A stretch of 36,438 bases of DNA from an uncultured Prevotella sp. GTDB taxonomy: Bacteria; Bacteroidota; Bacteroidia; Bacteroidales; Bacteroidaceae. The position numbers and the translations under genes were made by a program. Location: assembly GCA_900316295.1 (NCBI GenBank), contig ONCJ01000019.1, positions 1-36,438 on the forward strand, written 5' to 3'. The notes under the pieces are model-generated. The model was not told where the DNA came from. It searched no databases and was given only the letters and a program-made list of their open reading frames with translations. This document shows, one piece after another, positions 6,591-14,624 of the stretch (the first letter of the stretch is position 1; every line of letters starts with the position of its first letter).

Positions 6591-9086
6591 TTACCTCAGC
6601 TCTGCATTCAGCTGCTTCTTCAGGTTGGCAATGAGTTTCTGCATGATAGCATCAATCTGCTTGTCGTTGAGAGTCTTCTGCTCGTCCTGCAGGATGAAGT
6701 TCACAGCATACGACTTCTTACCCTCTGGCAGGTTCTTACCTTCATATACATCGAAGAGCTCTACGCTCTTGAGGAGTTTCTTCTCCGTCTGACGAGCTAT
6801 CTGCTCTATCTGTGCAAACTCGACGTTCTTGTCGATGAGCAGGGCGAGGTCACGACTCACGCTCGGGAACTTAGACAGCTCTGTAAAGAGCACTGCCGAC
6901 TTCTTAGTAGCCTTCATCAGCGCATCCCATGACAGGTCGGCAAAGTAGACTGGACGGTCAATGTCGAACTTCTTCTGCAACTTATGGTTCACAATACCCA
7001 GCTCTGCGAAGACCTTTCCACCACGATTCTTGATGGTGAGAGCCTTGTCGAAGATATCCTTCTCGCACTTCTCCATCACAAGCATACCCTCAGGCACACC
7101 GATACGACGGAAGATATTTTGTACGTAAGCCTTCAACTCATAGAAGTTGCTATCCTCATCGGCATGAGCCCAGGAGCCTTCAACACGCTTACCCGTCACC
7201 CACAGACCAAGATGCATCTCCTGAGCGTATGCCTTTATGGGCAGCCCGTCTTCACCATTGGCAAGCTTCTCATTCTCTTCCTTGTCGCGCTCGCCATTGA
7301 AGTAGTAGCAGTTACCGAACTCGAAGAACCTCAGATTAGGATTCTTACGGTTGGCATTGCGCACGATGCTCTCCAGTCCACCAAACAGGATGCTCTGACG
7401 CATCACACCAAGGTCGGCACTGAGCGGGTTCATCACCTTGACTGTAGACTCCAACGGATAGCTGTTCTGCATGCCGTCATAGTAAGACAACTTACTAAGC
7501 GAGTTATTGAGGATCTCATTAAAGCCACAGCCCACAAGCTGCTCACCGACGATATTCTCCAACTGATGCTTGCGATCATCGTCCTCGGGCAGCACAAGTG
7601 AAGACTTGAGCTGTGTTGGTATCTCAACGTTGTTGTATCCATATATGCGCAGTATATCCTCAACGACATCACACGGACGCTGGACATCCACACGATAAGC
7701 AGGCACCTCGAGCTCCAGTCCCTCGGCATCTTCCGAGAGAATCTGCATCTCCAAAGAGGCAACAATATTCTTTATGGTATCTACGCCTATCTCTTTACCA
7801 ATCAGAGAGTTTACATAATCATATTTGAGAGAAACCTTAGGGTTGGCAATAGGATTAGGATACTCGTCACGTATCTCCATAGACACCTTACCGCCAGCCA
7901 ATTCCTTGCAGAGAATAGCAGCCTGCTTCAGCGCATATATCACTCCGTTGGGGTCGATGCCACGCTCAAAACGGAACGACGCATCGGTGGAGAGTCCATG
8001 ACGACGTGCCGACTTACGAATCCATGTTGGGTGGAAGTAGGCACTCTCCAGCACCACGTTCTTAGTGGTCTCGTACGTACCGCTACCCTTTCCTCCAAAG
8101 ACTCCAGCGATACACATTGGCTCCTCGGTGTTGCAGATGGCAAGATCGTGCTTACCCAGCGTATGCTCCTCACCATCGAGGGTAACAAACTTCTTACCCT
8201 CGTTCTGGTCTTTCACGATGATATGATGACCTGTCACCATGTCAGCATCGAAGCAATGGAGCGGCTGTCCGTATGCCATCATGATATAGTTGGTGATGTC
8301 TACGATATTATTGATTGGACGCAAACCTACAACACTGAGCTTATTCTTCAGCCAATCTGGCGATTCCTTTACTTCACAGTCAGTTACAGACACACAAGCA
8401 TAGCGCTTACATGCGTCAGTATTCTCAATAGTCACATCAATTGGGAGATCGTGATTGTCCACAGAGAAGGCGTCATTAGACGGGCGATGGAGGTTCGTCT
8501 CCTTACCGTTGGCACGCAACCAGGCATACAGATCTCGTGCCACACCATAGTGAGAGAGTGCGTCCGCACGATTGGCAGTTATATCAATTTCTATCAGCCA
8601 ATCGCTCTCCAGGTTATAATACTCAGCTGCCGGCTGACCTACAGGTGCATCCTCAGGCAGGACTATGATACCTTCGTGCGATGTGCCGACACCAATCTCG
8701 TCCTCAGCACAAATCATTCCGTTCGACTCCACACCACGTAGCTTCGACTTCTTTATCACAAACTCCTTGTCGCCATCGTATAGCACGCAGCCCAGATCGG
8801 CAACGATCACTTTCTGTCCGGCAGCCACATTGGGTGCGCCACAAACTATCTGCTGGGGTTCGCCCTTGCCCAGGTCAACTGTAGTTACGTGAAGATGGTC
8901 GCTGTTAGGGTGCATCTCGCAAGTGAGCACCTTGCCCACATAGAGTCCTTTCAGTCCGCCTCGGATGGTCTGCACCTCTTCCAGCGAGTCTACCTCAAGA
9001 CCACTTGATGTCAGGGCGTCAGCCACCTCTTGCGGTGTCAGGTCGAAGTCAACATACTCCTTCAACCACTTATAAGAAATGTTCAT
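6591..9086 (-). CDS. pheT: Phenylalanine-tRNA ligase beta subunit
   Basis: The 831-residue beta subunit of the alpha2-beta2 phenylalanyl-tRNA synthetase, which charges tRNA-Phe in the cytoplasm. Domain order is as expected: the N-terminal MNISYKWLKEYVDFDLTP; an EMAP-like tRNA-binding domain from about 40 to 155 (HPNSDHLHVTTVDLG, IVCGAPNV); B3/B4 editing region; B5 region with RVDVQRPCDVVEDILRIYGY; core; and a C-terminal ferredoxin-fold anticodon-binding domain (FPSVSRDLALLID to the end). pheS is not in the window, so the subunits are encoded apart. Transcription comes from the duplicated promoter upstream; no T-box or leader peptide was seen. Confidence 0.95.
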   Translation of the reverse strand: MNISYKWLKEYVDFDLTPQEVADALTSSGLEVDSLEEVQTIRGGLKGLYVGKVLTCEMHPNSDHLHVTTVDLGKGEPQQIVCGAPNVAAGQKVIVADLGCVLYDGDKEFVIKKSKLRGVESNGMICAEDEIGVGTSHEGIIVLPEDAPVGQPAAEYYNLESDWLIEIDITANRADALSHYGVARDLYAWLRANGKETNLHRPSNDAFSVDNHDLPIDVTIENTDACKRYACVSVTDCEVKESPDWLKNKLSVVGLRPINNIVDITNYIMMAYGQPLHCFDADMVTGHHIIVKDQNEGKKFVTLDGEEHTLGKHDLAICNTEEPMCIAGVFGGKGSGTYETTKNVVLESAYFHPTWIRKSARRHGLSTDASFRFERGIDPNGVIYALKQAAILCKELAGGKVSMEIRDEYPNPIANPKVSLKYDYVNSLIGKEIGVDTIKNIVASLEMQILSEDAEGLELEVPAYRVDVQRPCDVVEDILRIYGYNNVEIPTQLKSSLVLPEDDDRKHQLENIVGEQLVGCGFNEILNNSLSKLSYYDGMQNSYPLESTVKVMNPLSADLGVMRQSILFGGLESIVRNANRKNPNLRFFEFGNCYYFNGERDKEENEKLANGEDGLPIKAYAQEMHLGLWVTGKRVEGSWAHADEDSNFYELKAYVQNIFRRIGVPEGMLVMEKCEKDIFDKALTIKNRGGKVFAELGIVNHKLQKKFDIDRPVYFADLSWDALMKATKKSAVLFTELSKFPSVSRDLALLIDKNVEFAQIEQIARQTEKKLLKSVELFDVYEGKNLPEGKKSYAVNFILQDEQKTLNDKQIDAIMQKLIANLKKQLNAELR

Positions 9087-9125
9087 ATCGATATGTAATT
9101 TTTTGTATCCTTATAAAATAATGTG

Positions 9126-9286
9126 CAAAGGTACGAATAAGTGAGAGAATAGCAAAAAGAAAATACCTTTTTCTTTATTGCTGATCCGAACGAAAGTACT
9201 TTCGGCGAAGCCAAAGGTACGAATAAGTGAGAGAATAGCAAAAAGAAAATACCTTTTTCTTTATTGCTGATCCGAACGAGGGTACT
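9126..9286 (-). promoter_or_regulatory. Duplicated promoter of pheT (two 75-bp copies, 86-bp period)
   Basis: 9126-9200 and 9212-9286 are near-identical direct repeats. On the minus strand each holds a full promoter: -33 TTTTTG (complement of 9153-9158 and 9239-9244), 19-bp spacer, and -7 TACCTTTG (complement of 9126-9133 and 9212-9219). Unlike the triplicated cassette at 2551, both -7 boxes here are intact, so two start sites 86 bp apart are expected. A perfect 14-bp palindrome, CGAAAGTACTTTCG, lies at 9191-9204 at the repeat junction. Confidence 0.82.
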
Positions 9287-9338
9287 ATTGATGATGTAGA
9301 TGTGGCAGAATTATATTTCAAAAAGAATTGTTTCAAAA

Positions 9339-9426
9339 AGTAATATAGGGTATATTGCAAAGTAATATAGGGTATATTACTCAGTAATATATGGTATATT
9401 ACTCGGTAATATATGGTATATTACTT
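9339..9426. repeat. Tandem array of four 22-bp palindromic units
   Basis: Units at 9339-9360, 9361-9382, 9383-9404 and 9405-9426 follow the pattern AGTAATATAnGGTATATTAC plus two bases. Units 2-4 contain GTAATATA and TATATTAC arms around a 3-bp centre, allowing one base difference in unit 2; the first is slightly decayed. A degenerate remnant continues to about 9448. The array lies between the divergent pheT promoters and the metallopeptidase gene. The 22-bp period is close to two helical turns, so dimers bound to each unit would line up on one face of the DNA. Confidence 0.8.
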
Positions 9427-9654
9427 TATAAAATATAATATATTACTTAACAGAAGAATAGTAATGTAATGATAAGACTGTAGGTATTAAGCTAGAAACA
9501 AATTATCATTATATGTATATCAAAACCAAAAAGGAAGCATTGTTTTTCGTTAAGCAGAAAATATATGTTAAAAAAAGCAATCCCTACGAAAACGTATAAA
9601 AGAATGATTACTTTTGCAAAAATAATAAAAACCAATAATCAAAATTATAATAAC
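9427..9654. other. Gene-poor leader region upstream of the metallopeptidase
   Basis: A/T-rich and without a convincing gene. A TACTTTTG at 9609-9616, followed by GC, matches the -7 box for the metallopeptidase gene 39 bp further on, but no TTG-like -33 element is visible at the right distance, so this promoter is weak or needs an activator. An in-frame ATG at 9565 would place the -7 box inside coding sequence and is not preferred as a start. Confidence 0.5.
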
Positions 9655-10524
9655 ATGAGACTTGACGGACGTAGAGAAAGCAGTAACGTAGAGGATAGGC
9701 GCGGCATGAGCGGCGGAGCCAAAGCCGGTATGGGCATAGGCGGAATAATCCTCGTAGGTATCATAACCCTGCTGATGGGAGGCAACATGGGCGACGTAAT
9801 CAACAACGTCGGTCAGCAGATGACACAGGTGCAGGAAGCTACTCCTGACAACGTACAGCGCGAGTTCACCGAGGAAGAACAAGCACAAGCTAAGTTCTGT
9901 CGTCAGGTATTGGCTTCGACAGAGGATGTATGGACGGCGGTATTCCAGAAGATGGGACGCACATATACGCCACCTACGCTGGTACTCTTCACCAACTCAG
10001 TACAGAGTGCATGTGGAGGAGCAACAGCAGCAGTGGGTCCTTTCTATTGTTCGGGTGACCAGAAACTATACATTGACCTGTCGTTCTTCCAGCAGATGGA
10101 GAACCAGTTGGGTGCGGAGGGCGATTTTGCCCGCGCATACGTCATAGCTCATGAGGTGGGACACCATGTGGAGAACCTACTTGGCATATTGGGAAAGGCA
10201 CATCAGCAGATGAACCAGACCGACAAGGTGACTGCCAACAAAATAAGTGTAAGGCTGGAGCTGCTTGCTGACTACTACTCAGGTGTGTGGGCTCACTATG
10301 AGGACGAAGCCTTCGGTTCGCTGGATGCAGGCGACATGCGTGAAGCAATAAACTGCGCCCATCAGATTGGCGACAACTACTTGCAGAAGACTCAGCGTGG
10401 ATATGTGCAGCCTGAGTCGTTCACTCACGGCACCAGCGAACAGCGAATGAAATGGCTGAAACTCGGATACGACACAGGTAACATGAATACATCGACATTC
10501 AACGTGTCGGAGAGTGAATTGTAA
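9655..10524 (+). CDS. Neutral zinc metallopeptidase (YpfJ-like, PF04228 type)
   Basis: A 289-residue predicted zinc protease. Residues 1-21 are a charged, Gly-rich lead (LDGRRESSNVEDRRG), residues about 26-42 form one transmembrane helix (GMGIGGIILVGIITLLMGG), and the rest is a soluble domain outside the membrane with zinc motif HEVGH at 166-170 followed by HVENLLG. Cys 120 and Cys 132 flank a CGGATAAVGPFYC segment conserved in the family and may pair. The start ATG at 9655 gives the canonical MRLDGRRES opening; the upstream in-frame ATG would add 30 unlikely residues. Substrates of this family are unknown. It stands alone and ends at a strong terminator. Confidence 0.88.
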   Translation: MRLDGRRESSNVEDRRGMSGGAKAGMGIGGIILVGIITLLMGGNMGDVINNVGQQMTQVQEATPDNVQREFTEEEQAQAKFCRQVLASTEDVWTAVFQKMGRTYTPPTLVLFTNSVQSACGGATAAVGPFYCSGDQKLYIDLSFFQQMENQLGAEGDFARAYVIAHEVGHHVENLLGILGKAHQQMNQTDKVTANKISVRLELLADYYSGVWAHYEDEAFGSLDAGDMREAINCAHQIGDNYLQKTQRGYVQPESFTHGTSEQRMKWLKLGYDTGNMNTSTFNVSESEL

Positions 10525-10563
10525 ATCGAAAAAGGCTTCCCGCTTGGGAAGCCTTTTTCGATT
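10524..10563. terminator. Bidirectional terminator between metallopeptidase and GH2 genes
   Basis: A perfect 18-bp inverted repeat: arm 10524-10541 begins AATCGAAAAAGG and pairs with 10546-10563 around the loop GCTT. Runs of A and T inside the arms supply U-tracts on both strands. It terminates the metallopeptidase transcript and is well placed to end the long minus-strand operon that closes with the GH2 gene. Confidence 0.9.
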
Positions 10564-10568
10564 GGAGT

Positions 10569-10604
10569 TAAGGGCTTTAAGGACTTTAAGGACCTTGAAG
10601 ACAT
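10569..10604. repeat. Imperfect 9-bp tandem repeat beside the GH2 stop codon
   Basis: Four imperfect 9-bp units (GGGCTTTAA, GGACTTTAA, GGACCTTGA, AGACATTAA) run from 10569 to the GH2 stop codon. It is simple-sequence DNA with no coding role. Confidence 0.55.
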
Positions 10605-12988
10605 TAAAGTCGAACGAACGCCTTGGTGCCGTTCTCCATTTGAACAGATAAAGTAATGGGTGCTTTTTCTGTCCTTTTTCCTCTAAGGATAATCTGTGCA
10701 TGTCCCATAAACGACTCCATCGTCATGCTCTGCTTATCAGAGGATGAAGGCCGTTCAATGCCTTTAAATCCAGGATCGCCGTTGCCATAACCGAGAATAT
10801 CGGCAGGACCGTCAACTGTGGCAATCAGTCTTTCGCATGCATCGGGCACCACCCTACCCTTCTTGTCATATAGCGTCAAGTCTACGACAACGATGTCTTG
10901 ACCGTCAGTCTTCAGGGTTTTCTCAGAACATGTCATACCTATGCGCACGGCTTCACCAGTTGTCTCAACCTTCTCTGTGAGAATCTTCTTACCATTCCTG
11001 AAGCCGTATGCAACGAGCTTACCAGGTTGATATGTGGTAGTCCATACTATATGACCATCCTTTGGCATAGATTTCCTGCCAAGCGACTTTCCGTCCTGTA
11101 GCAGTTCCACCTCGTCGCAGTTGGAGTATGCCCACACGTCTATCTGCTCACCCTCATGACCTTTCAGGTTCCAATGTGGGAAGATGTGGAGAACAGGTTC
11201 GTCGGTCCATGCAGCCTTGAGATAGTAAGCCTCGTCTTTTGGGAAACCGCAATAGTCAAGAATGCCGAACTGTGATCCTGTAGCAGGCCACACCATCGGA
11301 TTAGGTTCGCCTCGATAGTCGAAGCCCGTCCAATAGAACAATCCGCCAGCCCAAGTATTGTCCCTATAAAACTTCCATCCACGTTCGATGACGTTCTTCT
11401 CGCCTCCCGACCGTTCCTCACCTTCATAATTGATTGAGCACATCCACCCACGGACAGAGTCTGTCCAGTATACATTACGTGTTCCACAACCACTGGTTTC
11501 TTCAGTTCCGACGACAAACCAGTCGGGATATTGGCGATGGCGATTATCCACATCATTCTGCACTATGTAGTTATATCCATGTATATCAACATTTTTCACT
11601 ATACCAAAGCCGCCGGCATTGCCGTACGTGGTTGGTCGAGTACTGTCAAGTTCATGAACAAAATCGCTCATCACTCGGGCTATAGCTTCTCCCTTTTCTC
11701 CACTCTCTATCGCCCACTCCTCATTGCCTATGCTCCAAAGGATGACAGAGGGGTGATTGCGGTCACGCTCTATCATACGGCGCAGCAGCGAGAGGTGTTC
11801 GTCATTGGTTCCCATGAGTCGGTTTTCGTCGATGACAAGCATACCGAGCGAGTCACACACATCAAGCATTGCCGGAGTTGCAGGATTGTGAGAACAACGT
11901 ATAGCGTTCGAGCCAAGTGCCTTCAGCTTTTTTATCTTGTATACCCACAATTCGTCGGGTACGCCCACGCCCACGCCCGCATGATCAATGTGCAGGTTGG
12001 TGCCCTTCAACAGCAAAGGTTTCCCATTGAGCAGAACTCCCTTGTTGATGTCAAACTCCACGCTTCTTATACCAACGCGAGTGTGTACCTCATCAACAAC
12101 ATTGCCCTTATCATTCTTGAGAGTCGTAACAAGAGTGTAGAGATATGGATCTTCGATTGACCAAAGATGCGGATTGTGCAGTTCGAGCACACCCATTGCA
12201 GATGAAGCCACCTCCTTGCCTGCTACATCTATGAGGGTATATGTTGTCTTAAGCATAGACTCAGCTTTGTCTCCTGCATCTACTGATGCATATACAGTTA
12301 TCTGTGCCTTATCACCTTCCACCTTTGTTTCGTAATAGACCCCATTCTCTTTGAAGTGGACGGGATTGGTCTTTACAAGCCAAACATCCCGATAGATGCC
12401 TGCACCCTCATAATACCAGCCCTCTTCTGTAGAAGCATCGCAGCGTACAGTGATGATGTTCTCGCCACCATAGTTAAGATATTCTGTTATATTATATGTC
12501 TGCGAGACATATCCACTGGGCTCATGACCAAGGTAGAACCCATTGCAAAAGACCTGAGCGTTGCGGAAAATACCGTCAAAACGAATACTGATCTGTCTGC
12601 CTTTATCCTCGGCAGGAATGTTAAGACGATGGCGATACCATCCGATATTATTCTCAGGATAGCGCCATCCTACATTCTTATAGCCATGACTATGGCTGGA
12701 CTGACGGGCATATCCAAGGTCGACCACCCAGTCGTGAGGCAGGTTGACGTGCTGCCATCCAGTATCGTCAAACTCCGTCCAAGCTGGTCCACGGTTGTGG
12801 TTGGTGGAAGCAGCCTTGGCAAGATACGTGAAATACTCCGTTCCGTGAGTAAAATCCTTCTCCATACTCGACGCATCGCCTAAATGGAAAGTCCAGTCAT
12901 TGTTGATTATTACTTCCTCGCGAGGCTGTGCGTGCAAGACAAAGGCACTGATAGCCACGCAGATAATGGTTGTTAGTAGTTTTTTCAT
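10604..12988 (-). CDS. Glycoside hydrolase family 2 (beta-galactosidase-like, DUF4982 type)
   Basis: A secreted GH2 exo-glycosidase, 794 residues, expected to release a beta-linked sugar such as galactose or glucuronate in the periplasm. A signal peptide covers about 1-20 (VLHA then Q21). Next come the sugar-binding jelly roll (DWTFHLGD, LPHDWVVDLGY), an immunoglobulin-like domain and the TIM barrel (LLLKGTNLHIDHAG, IRCSHNPATPAMLD). The acid/base is Glu 423 in WSIGNEE, and the nucleophile is probably Glu 496 in VVGTEETSG. A DUF4982-like region follows (IDVWAYSNCDEVELL). It is the last gene of the minus-strand run, 48 bp behind the COG2509 flavoprotein. Substrate cannot be fixed; the pectin genes at 29-35 kb make a pectin side-chain sugar conceivable. 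Confidence 0.9.
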   Translation of the reverse strand: MKKLLTTIICVAISAFVLHAQPREEVIINNDWTFHLGDASSMEKDFTHGTEYFTYLAKAASTNHNRGPAWTEFDDTGWQHVNLPHDWVVDLGYARQSSHSHGYKNVGWRYPENNIGWYRHRLNIPAEDKGRQISIRFDGIFRNAQVFCNGFYLGHEPSGYVSQTYNITEYLNYGGENIITVRCDASTEEGWYYEGAGIYRDVWLVKTNPVHFKENGVYYETKVEGDKAQITVYASVDAGDKAESMLKTTYTLIDVAGKEVASSAMGVLELHNPHLWSIEDPYLYTLVTTLKNDKGNVVDEVHTRVGIRSVEFDINKGVLLNGKPLLLKGTNLHIDHAGVGVGVPDELWVYKIKKLKALGSNAIRCSHNPATPAMLDVCDSLGMLVIDENRLMGTNDEHLSLLRRMIERDRNHPSVILWSIGNEEWAIESGEKGEAIARVMSDFVHELDSTRPTTYGNAGGFGIVKNVDIHGYNYIVQNDVDNRHRQYPDWFVVGTEETSGCGTRNVYWTDSVRGWMCSINYEGEERSGGEKNVIERGWKFYRDNTWAGGLFYWTGFDYRGEPNPMVWPATGSQFGILDYCGFPKDEAYYLKAAWTDEPVLHIFPHWNLKGHEGEQIDVWAYSNCDEVELLQDGKSLGRKSMPKDGHIVWTTTYQPGKLVAYGFRNGKKILTEKVETTGEAVRIGMTCSEKTLKTDGQDIVVVDLTLYDKKGRVVPDACERLIATVDGPADILGYGNGDPGFKGIERPSSSDKQSMTMESFMGHAQIILRGKRTEKAPITLSVQMENGTKAFVRL

Positions 12989-13036
12989 GGTTAGTTATAT
13001 TTTTCGTTATATCAGGATTTCCGTGAATCATTATTT

Positions 13037-14605
13037 TTATATCTCATTATTAAGATATGCGGCAACGGCTTCGGCACATCGTTCGCCATCAACTCCTGCA
13101 CTGACGATACCTCCAGCATATCCTGCCCCTTCGCCACAAGGAAAGAGACCTTGTATAGTAACATGTTGCAAGTTTTCAGGGTTACGTGTGATACGTACTG
13201 GAGCACTGGTACGAGTCTCTACTGCAATCATTACCGCCTCGTTGGTAAGAAATCCGTGCGCCTGCCTGCCGAAAGTCTTGAAGCCTTCTTGCAGTCGTTT
13301 GCTTATCATCGGCGGCAACCAGAAATGGAGCGGACTTGACACAAGCCCTGGCGAATACGAACTTCTGGGCAGATCGTAGGACAAACGACCATTGACAAAG
13401 TCTGTCATACGTTGTGCCGGTGCTGTCTGTTTCATATTCCCCTGTTGCCACGTCAGCTGCTCAAGTTGTTCTTGGAAGTGCATCATCCTCAGAGGTGAGA
13501 GGTGAGAGGTGGGAGGTGTGGCAATATCTTCCGGCCGCACTTCCACCACCATCCCACTGTTGCTCCATTGCGTCCCACGATTGGATGGCGACATTCCATT
13601 GACCACAATCTGCTGTTTGTCGGTGGCAGCAGGAATGACGAAGCCTCCTGGACACATACAGAAGGAATAGACACCACGACCGTTGACCTGCGTAACAAAT
13701 GAATATTCGGCAGCAGGTAGGTATTTTCCCCTACCCTGTCGGTTGTGATATTGTATCTGGTCTATGAGCATTGATGGATGTTCCAGTCTTACTCCCACGG
13801 CAATACCCTTAGCTTCCATTTCGATTTTAGCCTCAGCAAGATAACGATATACATCACGTGCCGAATGGCCTGTAGCAAGAATGACAGGACCGAGGAACTC
13901 TTTTACGTTTGTCACACAGCCCACCACAGTACCATTAGTGACAATTAGCTGTGTCATCTTCGTCTGGAAATGTACCTCGCCACCACAGCGAAGGATGGTG
14001 TTGCGCATATTTTCGATAACACGAGGCAACTTATCCGTACCAATATGTGGATGGGCATCGGCAAGGATACTGGTTGAAGCACCATGCTGACAAAACACGT
14101 TAAGAATCTTTTCTACGCTGCCACGCTTCTTTGAACGAGTATATAGCTTACCATCCGAATAGGCACCAGCCCCACCCTCGCCAAAGCAGTAGTTGCTCTC
14201 AGAGTCAACACTTTGCGTTTTAGGGATACGTGCGAGGTCTTTCTTGCGCTCATGCACATCTTTTCCACGTTCCAACACGATAGGTTTGATGCCCAATTCG
14301 ATGAGTCGCAAGGCGGCAAACAGACCACCCGGACCTGCACCGACAACGATAGCCTGTGGTGCTTTGCTGACATCACGATATTCTGTGGGTACGTAAGCCT
14401 CATCTTGTGGTTCTTCATTGACAAACACCCGCACTTTCAGATTGACAAAGATAGTGCGATGACGAGCGTCGATGGAACGTTTAAGTATACGCAATGCCCT
14501 GACGGTACGTGCATCGAAGCCTTTTTCTTGTGCCACATACTCGCGTATGGTGCTCTCATTGGCTGCCTGCTCGGGCAGAAGTCGAAGTTGATATTCTTGG
14601 ATCAT
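13037..14605 (-). CDS. FAD-dependent oxidoreductase, COG2509 family
   Basis: A 522-residue uncharacterised flavoprotein conserved in many bacteria. An N-terminal domain of about 85 residues (IREYVAQEKGFDARTV, the ILKRSIDARH segment) precedes the FAD motif IVVGAGPGGLFAALRLIELG near 91-110 and the conserved ERGKDVHERKKD. FGEGGAGAYSDGKLYTR and the C-terminal FPCGEGAGYAGGIVSAGVDG are family hallmarks. Residues around TPPTSHLSPLR are encoded by a 7-bp tandem repeat (13491-13518), a likely recent insertion. The gene lies 19 bp behind the aldo/keto reductase. Its role is unknown; it could be a soluble redox partner, but in other genomes it is a stand-alone gene. Confidence 0.88.
   Translation of the reverse strand: MIQEYQLRLLPEQAANESTIREYVAQEKGFDARTVRALRILKRSIDARHRTIFVNLKVRVFVNEEPQDEAYVPTEYRDVSKAPQAIVVGAGPGGLFAALRLIELGIKPIVLERGKDVHERKKDLARIPKTQSVDSESNYCFGEGGAGAYSDGKLYTRSKKRGSVEKILNVFCQHGASTSILADAHPHIGTDKLPRVIENMRNTILRCGGEVHFQTKMTQLIVTNGTVVGCVTNVKEFLGPVILATGHSARDVYRYLAEAKIEMEAKGIAVGVRLEHPSMLIDQIQYHNRQGRGKYLPAAEYSFVTQVNGRGVYSFCMCPGGFVIPAATDKQQIVVNGMSPSNRGTQWSNSGMVVEVRPEDIATPPTSHLSPLRMMHFQEQLEQLTWQQGNMKQTAPAQRMTDFVNGRLSYDLPRSSYSPGLVSSPLHFWLPPMISKRLQEGFKTFGRQAHGFLTNEAVMIAVETRTSAPVRITRNPENLQHVTIQGLFPCGEGAGYAGGIVSAGVDGERCAEAVAAYLNNEI
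13491..13518. repeat. In-gene 7-bp tandem repeat (four units)
   Basis: Three AGAGGTG units and one GGAGGTG lie end to end inside the COG2509 coding sequence and encode part of TSHLSPL. Because 7 is not a multiple of 3, gain or loss of one unit would shift the reading frame, which is the architecture of a slippage-prone contingency locus. Confidence 0.65.
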
Positions 14606-14624
14606 GTGGCTCTAAGTATAATCA

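Noticed and set aside
7998-8741. 247-codon plus-strand frame opposite pheT
   Set aside because: It is the shadow of a clear pheT coding sequence, with unlikely composition.
9087-9125. T-box or Phe leader peptide before pheT
   Set aside because: No Phe-codon run, terminator or T-box sequence lies between the promoter and the ATG; the leader is too short.
9175-9360. 61-codon minus-strand frame upstream of pheT
   Set aside because: It overlaps the duplicated promoter and the palindromic array, has low-complexity content and no start context.
9339-9426. Possible CRISPR array
   Set aside because: The units are contiguous 22-bp palindromes with no unique spacers, and no cas genes are present.
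11531-12160. 209-codon plus-strand frame opposite the GH2 gene
   Set aside because: It is antisense to well-supported catalytic domains of GH2 and has no promoter.
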